Assembly: GCA_963555705.1 (NCBI GenBank)
Contig: OY743179.1
Location: 19,104,692 to 19,168,691, forward strand
Direction: 5' to 3'
DNA length: 64,000 nucleotides
Source of the DNA: Ligustrum vulgare
Taxonomy: Eukaryota > Streptophyta > Magnoliopsida > Lamiales > Oleaceae
Under the pieces are notes generated by a model. It made no database searches, was not told where the DNA came from, and worked only from the letters and a program-made list of their open reading frames with translations. The first letter of the stretch is position 1. Every line of letters begins with the position of its first letter. The translations under genes were made by a program, and so were the position numbers. Below are positions 54,754 to 64,000 of this stretch, one piece after another.

Positions 54754-56964
54754 ATGGCTGCTGCAAACTCCAATCTTCAATGTAACTACCTCAACCCCGA
54801 TTTCCTCACTGTCAACAATGACCGATACTTCGCAAACCATCCGATAATCACAATGATTGACCGTTCCTCTAACACCGAGCACCTCAAGCAAATCCATGCG
54901 CAAATGCTCCGAACTGGCCTCTTTTTTGATCCTTACTCGGCCAGCAAACTCATTCAAGCATCTACTTTGTCTCATTTCTCCAGCATTGGGTATGCCCGCA
55001 AAGTGTTCGATCAAATTCCCAACCCAAATCTCTACTCTTGGAACGCCCTTATTCGTGCGTACTCTTCGAGTTCCGTTCCCATTCATAGCCTCTTGATGTT
55101 CATTCGACTATCTCGTGAGGGTAGTGAGAGTCCCAATAAGTTTACTTACCCTTTCGTGATCAAAGCCTTGGCCGAGCTCTCGAATTTGCAGGTTGGAAAG
55201 GGACTTCACGGAATGGTGGTCAAGTCGGGGTTTATTTCCGATTTGTTTGTACTTAATTCGCTGATTCATTTTTATGTTGAATGTGGGTGTTTGAAAATGG
55301 CATACCAGGTTTTCTTGAGTATGCCGAAAAGGGATGTTGTTTCTTGGAACTCCATGATCAATGGTTTTTCTCAAAGGGATTGTGCTGATGAAGCGTTGGA
55401 TTTGTTCCAAGCAATGGAGGGGGAAGATGTGAAACCAAATGATGTAACCATGTTGGGGGTTTTGTCAGCTTGTGGGAAAAAATCGGATTTGGAGTTTGGA
55501 AGGTGGGTGCATTCTTATATAGAGAAGAATGGTATAAGAATGAGTTTAACTTTGAGCAACGCGATTCTTGATATGTATACCAAGTGTGGGAGTGTCGAAG
55601 GAGCTATTAGATATTTTGACAAAATGGAGGAGAAGGATATCATTTCGTGGACAACTATGCTTGCTGGGTATGCGAGGTTGGGGGATTTTAATGCTGCCAG
55701 AAGTCTTCTTGCTGCAATGCCTTGTCAAGATATTGCTCCATGGAATGCTCTTATCTCGGCTTACGAACAAAATGGCAATCCTAAGGAGGCTTTAGCAATT
55801 TTTAATGAATTGCAGCTTAGCAAGAAAGCTAAACCCGACGAAGTAACTCTTGTTAGTACCCTGTCAGCCTGTGCTCAATTAGGGGCTATGGATTTGGGTG
55901 GGTGGATCCATGTGTACATAAAAAAAGAGGGAGTAAGGTTAAACTGTTATCTAATAACCGCACTGATTGACATGTATTCTAAGTGTGGGGATTTGGAGAA
56001 GGCACTTGAAGTATTTCACTCAGTGGACAAGAGAGATGTATTTGTATGGAGTGCTATGATTGCTGGTTTGGCAATGCATGGTTTTGGTAGGGATGCAATA
56101 GAATTGTTCTTGAAGATGCAAGAGGCCAATGTGGAGCCTAATTCTGTAACTTTTACCAATTTATTGTCTGCCTGCAGTCACTCGGGGCTAGTTGAGGAAG
56201 GTAGAGGCTTTTTCCGCCAAATGGAACTGATTTATAACATCGTACCTGTCGTGAAGCACTATGCTTGCATGGTTGATATTTTTGGTCGAGCGGGTCTTTT
56301 AGAGGAAGCCATGGAGTTTATCAAGAACATGCCTATAACCCCTGCAGCTTCTGTTTGGGGAGCTCTGCTTGGGGCCTGTAGACTTCATGGCAATGTTGAC
56401 TTTGCTGAACATGCATGTGCTCGTTTACTTGAATTAGAACCTCAAAATCATGGAGCTTATGTGTCTTTGTCTAATATCTATGCCAAATCAGGAAAATGGG
56501 ACCAGGTTTCTGAGTTGAGGAAGGTTATGAGAGAGTCTGGTTTGAAGAAAGAACCAGGTTGTAGCTCCATTGAGGTTGATGGTATTGTTCATGAGTTTCT
56601 AGTTGGAGACAGTTCTCACCCTCTATCCAAGAAAATATACTCGAAGTTAGAGGAAATTGCAGCTAGATTAAAATCAGTGGGATATGTACCAAATAAGTCA
56701 CAACTACTGCAACTTGTTGAAGAAGAAGAGATACAGGAACATGCATTATATCTTCACAGTGAGAGGCTAGCTATTGCCTTTGGACTTCTCACTATGAGCC
56801 CATCTCAACCTATTCGGGTCGTGAAGAATCTTCGTGTTTGTGGAGACTGTCACTCTGTTGCTAAGCTTATATCTAAACTATATAATAGGGAAATAATTAT
56901 ACGGGATCGATACAGATTTCATCATTTCAAAGGAGGGTCTTGCTCTTGTAAGGATTATTGGTGA
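54754..56964 (+). CDS. OTP81: PPR-DYW protein, OTP81-like, 736 aa
   Basis: A single exon starts at the ATG 54754, the first in the frame. Near the N-terminus [14 protein letters not shown] is followed by a row of PLS-type pentatricopeptide repeats (for example [59 protein letters not shown]). Then come E/E+ motifs ([14 protein letters not shown]) and a complete DYW deaminase domain with [10 protein letters not shown] (HxE site), [14 protein letters not shown] and terminal CSCKDYW. Such proteins bind organelle RNA and carry out C-to-U editing. The whole protein closely resembles Arabidopsis OTP81/QED1, a chloroplast factor; orthology is inferred. No break is seen. The 3' end has a short duplication of TGCTCTTGTAAGGATTAT at 56940-56987, just past the stop. 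Confidence 0.95.
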   Translation: MAAANSNLQCNYLNPDFLTVNNDRYFANHPIITMIDRSSNTEHLKQIHAQMLRTGLFFDPYSASKLIQASTLSHFSSIGYARKVFDQIPNPNLYSWNALIRAYSSSSVPIHSLLMFIRLSREGSESPNKFTYPFVIKALAELSNLQVGKGLHGMVVKSGFISDLFVLNSLIHFYVECGCLKMAYQVFLSMPKRDVVSWNSMINGFSQRDCADEALDLFQAMEGEDVKPNDVTMLGVLSACGKKSDLEFGRWVHSYIEKNGIRMSLTLSNAILDMYTKCGSVEGAIRYFDKMEEKDIISWTTMLAGYARLGDFNAARSLLAAMPCQDIAPWNALISAYEQNGNPKEALAIFNELQLSKKAKPDEVTLVSTLSACAQLGAMDLGGWIHVYIKKEGVRLNCYLITALIDMYSKCGDLEKALEVFHSVDKRDVFVWSAMIAGLAMHGFGRDAIELFLKMQEANVEPNSVTFTNLLSACSHSGLVEEGRGFFRQMELIYNIVPVVKHYACMVDIFGRAGLLEEAMEFIKNMPITPAASVWGALLGACRLHGNVDFAEHACARLLELEPQNHGAYVSLSNIYAKSGKWDQVSELRKVMRESGLKKEPGCSSIEVDGIVHEFLVGDSSHPLSKKIYSKLEEIAARLKSVGYVPNKSQLLQLVEEEEIQEHALYLHSERLAIAFGLLTMSPSQPIRVVKNLRVCGDCHSVAKLISKLYNREIIIRDRYRFHHFKGGSCSCKDYW

Positions 56965-57205
56965 ATATTGCTCTTGTAAGGATTATGTTCGTTCTTGCAT
57001 GAAGTGAACCTTGGAATTTGAAAGCATTGAAGCCAAGGACTTTGGATGTTCTTCAACTTATGGTAACATTTACATAGATCTTAATAGGCAAGAGAATTAT
57101 AAAAGGTCAAGATGCCAAATTAAGTGGGCCTTGATAAAAAAAAAAAAAAAAATTTACTTAATAAAATTGTTCAAAATTACAACAATAATAATGTATACCA
57201 TCAAT

Positions 57206-57477
57206 AGTTCAAATTAAATTTGCTCTTCTAGCATTTTTAGATAAAAAATTAACAGTTATATTAATTGGGTCTTTTTATTCAAAAACTTGAGATGTCTATT
57301 AAATTAAACTGTAGGATCTTACATATTTTTGAAGCCTTTACATTAATTGGATCTTTTTATTCAAAAACTTGAGATGTCTATTAAATTAAACTGTAGGATC
57401 TTACATATTTTTGGGGCCTTCACATTCTGAGAGTCATATGCGATTGCATGGGCAGTATAAGACCAGGGCCGGCCCTG
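57206..57477. repeat. hAT-end-like repeat, copy 2, with internal duplication
   Basis: Homologous to 4627-4815, with the intact terminus CAGGGCCGGCCCTG at 57464-57477. An 82-base unit (57260-57341, then 57342-57423) is duplicated in tandem: ATTAATTGG(G/A)TCTTTTT..TTGAGATGTCTATTAAATT. The left end may be near the A-run at 57138-57151. 56965-57137 is PPR 3' flank. Confidence 0.6.
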
Positions 57478-57513
57478 ATTGGAACCCCCAACGGACAACG
57501 AAGGGGGAGCATT

Positions 57514-57516
<3 letters not shown>

Positions 57517-57545
<29 letters not shown>

Positions 57546-57560
57546 CCCCCCCCCCCCCCA
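57517..57560. repeat. Poly-C / (CT)n tract
   Basis: A C-run, then CTCTCT, then another C-run. Together with the hAT-like end it precedes the G/T-rich block 57640-57980. Confidence 0.95.
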
Positions 57561-57639
57561 TTGACACATAACGGAGATGACATGCTCTTCCGTATTAAGG
57601 TACTCAAACTCGACCGCGACTCCCAATCTGTATCACCTA

Positions 57640-59040
57640 TATTTCTTATAGTTTGAAGATACAGATCTGAATATTAGATCTAGTAGTAAAAAATCATTCG
57701 ACAGTGGTGAGTTCGGCTTTTGGCGGTGGCGGTTTAGGAGTTTAGTGTGTGGTTGCGATGGGATAACTTTGAATAAGGGGTGATGAACTGGAATTACTCG
57801 ACATTGGTGAGTTCGACTTTTGGTGGTGGTGGAGGTGAGTTCGACTTCTAATGACGATGGTATGTGAGTTTGTGTGTGGTTGCGGTTTGGGAGTTTTATG
57901 TGTGGTGTGGCGACGGTTCCCAACTGTTGTGGTGGGGTGGGGGTTGCGGTTGTAGTGGGATGACTTTGAATAGGTTTGTGACCAATTATTCGTGGTATGT
58001 GACTTAAAAAATTTTGAGATTGTGACTTACAATTTGTTAAGTTATGATTAATTAATTTGAAATTTGTGTCCTATGAAATTCGAGATTTGTGATTGAGAAA
58101 AAGTTGTAACCTACAAAATTCAAAATTTTTAACCAAGAAATAAATTGTGACCTAAAGAAATTGATGGCAATGGGTCGGGTTTGGGGTGGGTCGATTGGGG
58201 TCACCCAGCTCCGAACCCGAAATCTTTTTACCCGCCCCACGACTGTTCACTGGGCGGGTCGGGACGACTTACCCACCTCGTCAATGACCCAAAAATTATA
58301 ATTTTCCCCCTTCAAAATTGATAATGAAAATTTAGGTGAAAACTTAGGCGTCGAACTAGGTAGAGTTTTAAATTTTGAACTTTAAAGATAATATGTATAT
58401 ATTTGAAGGAAAAAAATCAATAAACAATATAAGGGTATAGTGGTTGTATATTTTTATACCCTAAATCCCACAAAGGTTCAATTCTTCTAAACCTTATTAA
58501 ATTTATTTCTAGTTTCTCATTCCAAATTTTAAAAAATAAAAATAAAAACTGGGTCACGGGTCGGGGTGGGGGCGGGGGCGGGTCCGCCCCGAACCCACCC
58601 CGAAATACTCTGCGGGCGGAAAACCCGCCCTGCCGACTCGATAGGACGAGTTGTTTCGGGTCATTCGAGTTTTTTTGCAATCCTTACTAAAGATTTACAA
58701 ATTTTGACTGAAAAATGAGTCGTGGCCAAATAATTTGATAAATTATGACTGTGAAATAAATTGTTATCTATAAAATCTGTGATCCATAAATAAGTCGGGT
58801 TTTCAGATTTGTGAAAATTGTGGTTTGTGCTCGAGAAAAAAATTATGACCTATGAAATTTGTGACCAATAAAGAAACTGTGATTTATAAATTGTTAAGGT
58901 GTGATTAATTAACTCGAGATTTGTGATTCAAAAAAATTGTGACTTACAAAATTCGAAATTTGTAACCAAGAAATAAGTTGTGACCTCATAAATTTGTGAC
59001 TGTGACTATTAATTTATATTATTGTAAACTTAATCTATTT
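57640..59040. repeat. Low-complexity GTGGTGG and TTGTGACC repeats
   Basis: 57690-57980 repeats GGTGAGTTCGACTTTTGGTGG and GTGTGTGGTTGCG words. 57985-58158 and 58686-59020 repeat AAATTTGTGACC / AAATTGTGACTTA units of 20-30 bases, interrupted by the hAT MITE at 58159. In layout (G-rich block beside a GTCAC/GTGAC array) it resembles the interior of the MULE at 35297-38634, but direct alignment by eye is weak. Confidence 0.6.
58159..58685. mobile_element. hAT MITE with GGGTCGGG-rich arms
   Basis: The left end is AATTGATGGCAATGGG and the inverted right end AAGGATTGCAAAAAAAC. It is bounded by an 8-base duplication with one mismatch (CCTAAAGA 58151-58158, ACTAAAGA 58686-58693). Complementary G/C-rich arms (GGGCGGGTCGGG, GACCCGCCC type) could form a hairpin. 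The design is like 4960-5636 and ends share GATGGCAA. No genes. Confidence 0.8.
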
Positions 59041-60155
59041 AAACAATACAACTAGTTTAACACCCGTGCGACGCACTGACATATTTCATTGACAAAGTAT
59101 AATGACAGAACAATGGGGAAAAATCAATAAAAAATAATAGCAGCGAATGTCAATTTAAATAACAATAATAAGAATAATTCTATTATCAAGAGTATTACAA
59201 ATTTTGAAAAACCTCCTTATATGCAACATTAATCGTCGCAATTGTTGGGTTCCCATGATTATCGATCGTATCTTTGTTAAGTTTAGTACCATGTACACTA
59301 CTTAAAGATGAATATTAAATGAAATAAAATAAATTGGGTCTACTTTGAATTCGAGGAAATGGGTTTCTATTGACTCCGTTATGTGAAGTTAAATGTCTCT
59401 AAAAAAAGATTATATTCTTCCTCTGTCCTTCCACCATAGGTGATTTTTATAGTGCTCATTTATTTGAAATCTTGGAATTCTGTATCTTGATAAGATGGCG
59501 GAATATTAATTACCAAACCTTCATTTTGTAAAATAGAAATATGCAATGACCATCTTCACACGAATATAAAAGGTAAAAATTGTGTTTAGAACTCAAAGCA
59601 TCAATTAGTGTCATAGAATTTAGTAGTTGTTTGGAACCCAAATTCAATCAGTTAGCTTGGGCGAAACACATAAGCATTTGAGATTCTTAATCAAAATATT
59701 CTTGTAAAAATGAAAAAGTGAGTTTATATTCACAATTCTTACAAAAAAGGAGCACACCAAAAAATGAAAAGGAAAGTTTAGTGATCTGACCACTGCAACC
59801 ATGTTCCTCAGTTACCTGAAAGTTAAATTAAGCAATCAGAGAAAAGCGCAAAAAATTACCCCAACTATAATTCAAATTCTCATCAATTGAAAACAGAATG
59901 CAGTAAAAATAACATAAGCAAAGGAAATATAACTATTTATTAAAACAAAAACATGGTTTGCCAATGTTCCCAAGAGGTTGCATATTGCTCATGATCTTTT
60001 CCACGTTGCTTTTGATCCACATAAAAATAAATAAACCAAAAAATATTCTAGCATGATAAGGCTATCTATCCAATATTTCAACTACAAAACCTTAAGTAAC
60101 AAAGGCATGCCGTACAAATTGCCTTCTCATGACCAAGTATATGAAGAGTTGAAGG

Positions 60156-60287
60156 TTACTTTGCCAAATTTGTGAGACTGCCAACATGCGAACTCAATCG
60201 AGCACCAATGAATTCACAAATCTCTATAGCCAAATTAGGTGCTATGTCATTCATTTTGGTGACAACATAATCATAGACTATAGAAAT
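60156..60287 (-). pseudogene. NOP56/NOP58 exon fragment
   Basis: After an acceptor at 60288 the minus strand reads ISIVYDYVVTKMNDIAPNLA, then IEICEFIGARLSSHVGSLTN and LAK, stop. This is the core of the Nop domain of the C/D-box snoRNP proteins NOP56/NOP58 (IAPNL..IG..VGARLISHAGSLTNLAK in the family). Only this exon is present. The exon's donor appears lost, because TAA follows directly. Nucleolar function cannot be retained. Confidence 0.8.
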
Positions 60288-60513
60288 CTGCCAATTCAAA
60301 ACTAAAACTAAGTTAAAAAGACCATCTATAGCACCAGAACTCATTTAGATTTTCTAATTTCTGGGTGAAGAAAATAAATATATTAAACACTGTGTCCCAA
60401 ACTTGCAATCAAAAAAAGGAGGGCTATATGCATTCAAATCAAACGTTCTATGCAAAATCCCAAATTTTCACTGTTTTGAGGAAGATCCTATGCTTGCTAC
60501 GAAAGAGCATTAC

Positions 60514-60746
60514 CTGTGAGATCGTATTCACTTTTTGCAGAGTGATATCCTTTCCTCCATTAATAGTATATACACTCCATTAGTAGATTGCATGGTGGAG
60601 CCAATCTAAGGAGCCAAAGTTGCCTGTTCTGTTGCTTCTTCAGCACGGTTCTTGATGGAGGAAATGACCAAACAAAGCATAGCAGTACCGAAATCCTTCA
60701 TCACTCTCTTAACATTAGCAAAATCCACATTTACTAGCCCAGGTGT
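60514..60746 (-). pseudogene. Plastid division FtsZ1 exon fragment
   Basis: Between an acceptor at 60747 and a donor at 60513 the minus strand reads TPGLVNVDFANVKRVMKDFG, then TAM, KNRAEEATEQATLAP, a TAG, IGSTMQST. After a one-base frameshift it reads YTINGGKDITLQKVNTISQ. This corresponds to the end of the GTPase domain (T7-like loop region) and start of the C-terminal domain of plant FtsZ1, the chloroplast division tubulin homologue. The nonsense codon replaces a Leu codon. No other FtsZ exons are nearby. Confidence 0.82.
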
Positions 60747-60825
60747 CTGAAAAACAAAAGGAAAAGGCTCGTCTGTTGATTTTCTTCAGTTGTACACATA
60801 AAATTTCAGGTTTAACTAAACTTCA

Positions 60826-60827
<2 letters not shown>

Positions 60828-60857
<30 letters not shown>
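60828..60857. repeat. (AAT)n microsatellite
   Basis: About ten AAT units in the Helitron. A (CT)n run lies at 60980-61002 and splits two copies of GGCAGCCAACATCCATTTTT (60935 and 61004). Confidence 0.95.
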
Positions 60858-60858
<1 letters not shown>

Positions 60859-60974
60859 CACTTCCACTTCTAAACATGTTCGAATAACTTTTTATGTAAA
60901 TCGCGTGCAGTGAGAGTAAGCAACTTATTCATTAGGCAGCCAACATCCATTTTTAGTTTGTTTTGAACCTTTTG

Positions 60975-61006
<32 letters not shown>

Positions 61007-61439
61007 AGCCAACATCCATTTTTAGTTTATTTTGAACCTTTTGCAGCTTTGCCCATTTTGCTGAGCAGTATCAAAAAATCTGATACATTCTGGAGGTAAA
61101 TTCTCAAATCCAATTATTGTTTAGAAAAATACCTCATACTATTTTTTATTCAACTTAAGCTAAATACCTCATCGAACATAATGGTGATGTTAAATGTGAA
61201 CTCTTAAAATATCTATCTGAGAACATTGTTCTTTCCTTGAATGTCAAAAGTTAAAATAAAATGGTCCTCAATTGCACGACCTATTTACAAATCAGTGTAC
61301 AAAACACAAGAAAAAATAATTGTCAAGTAATCAAGAAGCAAAGTGTTAACCCCTCCCTAAATTCTTCACAATACTGTCTAATAGATAAATCAACATGATT
61401 ATATCAAAAAATTAGAATAGGAGAAAATTAGTTTGATGC

Positions 61440-63560
61440 ACAATTCTACCTCATCTTGTAAAGCAGAAGAGGATAGCAGCCGGTCACGAGTTTCTTTATA
61501 TTTGAAAGTCCCGAAATCTAAAGACAAACTGCAAAATCGATTAAGTAAAAGTTCTTACAATCACACAGTAACATAAGTTTCAAGCATTAGCCAAAAAGTA
61601 CTAAAATTTTAGTAAAGAAAAGCAAAAAGAACCTCAACCTTCAGTAATTCTTTTTCTACTATATGCTGGAGCAGCTCAACCTCCTGAAAAGTTATCGAAG
61701 ACGGTCTGTCAAAATTCTTTTTATTAACTACAGAGAAGCAAATGAACAAAGACCTTCAAATTTACTATTCCATTTTTAAAATGAAATGATGATGACAGAG
61801 GCTCAACAGCCTTACTGCAGCCTTTTATTTGTGACCTACAATACCAACATTTAATCAAAAGAGAAGTAGTAAACATTTTGGGTAGGTTAATACTGGAAGT
61901 CTTATAGAAATTCAATATACAATAGTAGGCAGACAATCAAAAATCATAATTTGAAGATGAAATATTTCAATTAGTTTAAAGTCCTATATATTCATATAAT
62001 ATGCATGCAAGAACCCAATAACACACACATAATGTTTTTTTAAAAAAAAGGAAATAGCTCAAATTGAAAAAATAATGATTTCAAATAACACCCCAACATT
62101 TTTGTACTCCTACAGCCTGTGAACTTCATAGTCCACTGCCTGCAAAATCATACGAAATCAAATTACTCAAAAATCTAGATTGCAATCAAAAGAAATTGTT
62201 TACTAGTAGTTAATCCCGTGATCCCTCTTTCACCACCACTATGGAACATATCTACCCCATCTTGTGATGGTCTGCCATCAAGATCAAGCAATGTGAGCAA
62301 ATCTGCTATTTTTGATTATCAAACTGTTTCCCCATTGCGTCCTTATCAGACTCCACCTATTCTGGAGGACCTTAATCAGGTTGAGGAGACAAAGTTTACC
62401 AATCAGAGGTGGCTGCTGGTCATGCTGCCACAGCCATCAATCGAAAAGAAACAATTACAAAAAAAACTGCCATGCTTCTATATCTTTATTTTAGAAAAAG
62501 TTAAACTTATGAAATAAATGAGATCGAGAAACTAAAAGTAGCAAATGAAACCAAACTATATCTAACCATAAAATAGCAATACCCCATACAGATTTAAGAG
62601 ATCTTATGTCAAATAACTGCTATGCATACCATATTAGGGTACAGATGTTTAGACACATCAGAATGAGCATAGTATCTCAATAGTTTCAAATCCAGTAAAC
62701 ATGAATACTAAATCCATTCTCAAATTACGCTAATTCAGATTTCAGTGAACAAAAATCAGAGAAATTGCACAATTTTGATTCGTAATATCACTAACTTGCA
62801 AATTTTTTTCATTGTTTAAGAGAACCAAAATCAGAAGACAAAACAACCTTTAGACGGTCGACTGAGAGGAGACCGCTGAGGATGCATTCCTTAAGAACAG
62901 TATCCAGCACAGCAGCACTATCATGTTGTACTCATCCATATTTTTTCTATTTCTCTTTATGCCTTTAATTGAAAAAAAAAAGGAAAACAGAAAATAAAAA
63001 GTATACACAATCATAATTAACTGTTTATTTACTGGAAAATGGTAAATTGGCACAAAGTCAGAAGACGAAGAGGAAAAAACTTCAATTGAAATACTATATC
63101 GAAATAAAAAATCAAACAAAATACCTGCAAGATCATGTTGAACTCGTCTCCATAGTTTTCACTACTGGAGCCGAGACCAGTGATGCTGTCATCTTCTGCA
63201 ATTTTTATCAATCAGAAGTGCAACTCAGTCACACACTAAAATATTCACTAATGATCGCATAAAGTATTTGAAAGTGAATGAATCAACAAAATATTAAGAT
63301 TGAAGTTGGATTAGTTACCATAATAGTGAAAGAACCAAAGAGGATATATTACCGGCTGCTTTTTGCATGTCCAGCTATAATGCTACTATTCCTTCCTCAC
63401 ATAAATATAATTTCAATCAATGTGAATCCGACATTATCAATATAAGTTAAGAGAGGACAAAAATAAACTATAACAAAATACATAATAAATGTCCAAAAAT
63501 ATCCAAGATAACAAACTCCATCTGTATTCCTGACCTCGTTGATTGAGATTTGTGAAGTCT
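61440..63560 (-). pseudogene. Unidentified multi-exon gene or captured gene piece
   Basis: Minus-strand exon-like pieces in order: about 63382-63350 (LDMQKAA, donor at 63349), 63197-63125 (EDDSITGLGSSSENYGDEFN, then MILQ, donor GTATTT), 62906-62848 (VLDTVLKECILSGLLSVDRL, then K), 62134-62108 (AVDYEVHRL), 61685-61632 (EVELLQHIVEKELLK) and 61530-61450 (DFGTFKYKETRDRLLSSSAL, then QDE). The phases of the first two fit. I do not recognise the protein. Conserved-looking exons with splice signals suggest a real source gene. It may be the third captured gene of the minus-strand Helitron or a host gene running out of the window. 62200-62517 between exons has no supported gene. Confidence 0.4.
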
Positions 63561-64000
63561 CCTACAAAAAAATGAAAATAAAAAACCCTCAATAAGTATT
63601 GCACAAAAAAATTCCACTAATTGATTCTTGATTGGTGATTACTGTGTTTGATAAACAAATTAGTTCGATGAATATCATAAATAAACAATGCTTTCTAGAT
63701 ATCCACTGATTTTGAAACAAAAAATTCAAGTATGATCGATTATAAAGCAAGAGATCTAATAAATCCAAGAAGACTAAGCATGTTCACTAATTCTATACTA
63801 CCCAAAGCAATTTCAATACAATTTATAATATGAAGAAAAATCAAACTGCTTGATACATAGTTGTCCTAAATCCTATCATCAAACTTTAAATCCAAATTCA
63901 AATCCTAAGGAGAAATAATTACTTGAATCATTAATTAAAATAAAAAAATAAAAAATATAAGTCAAGAACCAATGCCCAGACCTGAACCACTTTATCATCT

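Larger units (their letters stand above)
59051..64000 (-). mobile_element. Minus-strand Helitron with captured gene exons (5' end beyond window)
   Basis: On the minus strand the 3' end is GTGCGTCGCAC, then GGGTGTTAAACTAG at 59051, followed by T: a hairpin-plus-CTAG Helitron terminus. The last roughly 170 bases match the end of the plus-strand Helitron at 983. Inside, three sets of exon-like pieces lie on the same strand: NOP56/58 (60161-60287), FtsZ1 (60514-60746) and an unidentified multi-exon gene (61440-63560). Same-strand pieces of unrelated genes near a Helitron 3' end indicate capture. No RepHel sequence is seen. How far the element extends is unknown; the unidentified gene might instead be host. 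Confidence 0.75.

Noticed and set aside
62218..62517. 99-codon plus-strand frame
   Set aside because: It has no recognisable domain and lies opposite the minus-strand exon chain. Nothing supports expression.

Overview
The window is nuclear DNA from a flowering plant, most likely a eudicot. It shows intron-rich genes with GT/AG junctions, an intron-containing tRNA-Tyr, a DYW-type PPR gene, and plant-typical transposons (MULE, PIF/Harbinger, CACTA, hAT, Helitron, LTR elements). Only four host genes look intact: a PTH2-type peptidyl-tRNA hydrolase (23777-32880, +), tRNA-Tyr(GTA) (33501-33588, -), a BPA1-like RRM protein (41743-44525, -) and an OTP81-like PPR-DYW protein (54754-56964, +). Exon borders were assembled by hand from splice signals and the reading frame; none was checked against transcripts.

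Layout. 1-983: 3' part of a Helitron. 984-5636: unassigned DNA, Harbinger- and Tourist-type MITEs, a decayed DUF1985 transposon gene and a GC-rich hAT MITE. 5868-9780: a CACTA element (6314-8982) carrying a Ulp1-like protease domain, inserted in a Harbinger remnant, followed by a possible SINE. 9995-15075: a putative Helitron carrying pieces of four unrelated host genes (GIL1/DUF641, MAP kinase, O-fucosyltransferase, histone H2A). 15076-19091: a second Helitron-like unit with a collapsed RepHel gene split by a hAT MITE. 19092-22713: a complete non-autonomous LTR retrotransposon filled with tandem repeats. 23500-33000: PTH2, whose second coding intron holds a Harbinger element that itself contains a solo LTR. 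34047-35255: hAT element. 35297-38634: MULE with a long GTCAC-rich minisatellite. 39233-40093: second Harbinger MITE, inverted relative to the first. 41743-56964: BPA1-like and PPR genes, divergent, with a 9.8-kb MULE (44758-54534) inserted in the short space between them. 57206-59040: repeats and another hAT MITE. 59051 to the window end: minus-strand Helitron carrying FtsZ1, NOP56/58 and unidentified gene exons.

How the parts relate. The large MULE has two convergent genes, each starting beside one long terminal inverted repeat, as in maize MuDR. One is an open 775-codon MuDRA-type transposase; the other is a DUF1985-Ulp1-like gene with a single in-frame stop before its last exon. Many insertions can be proved from the sequence because their target-site duplications survive: CACTA TAT, LTR element ATATT, solo LTR CTAGG, Harbinger TAA and TTA, hAT 8-mers, MULE 9-mers. 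Each gives a precise empty-site prediction and a nesting order.
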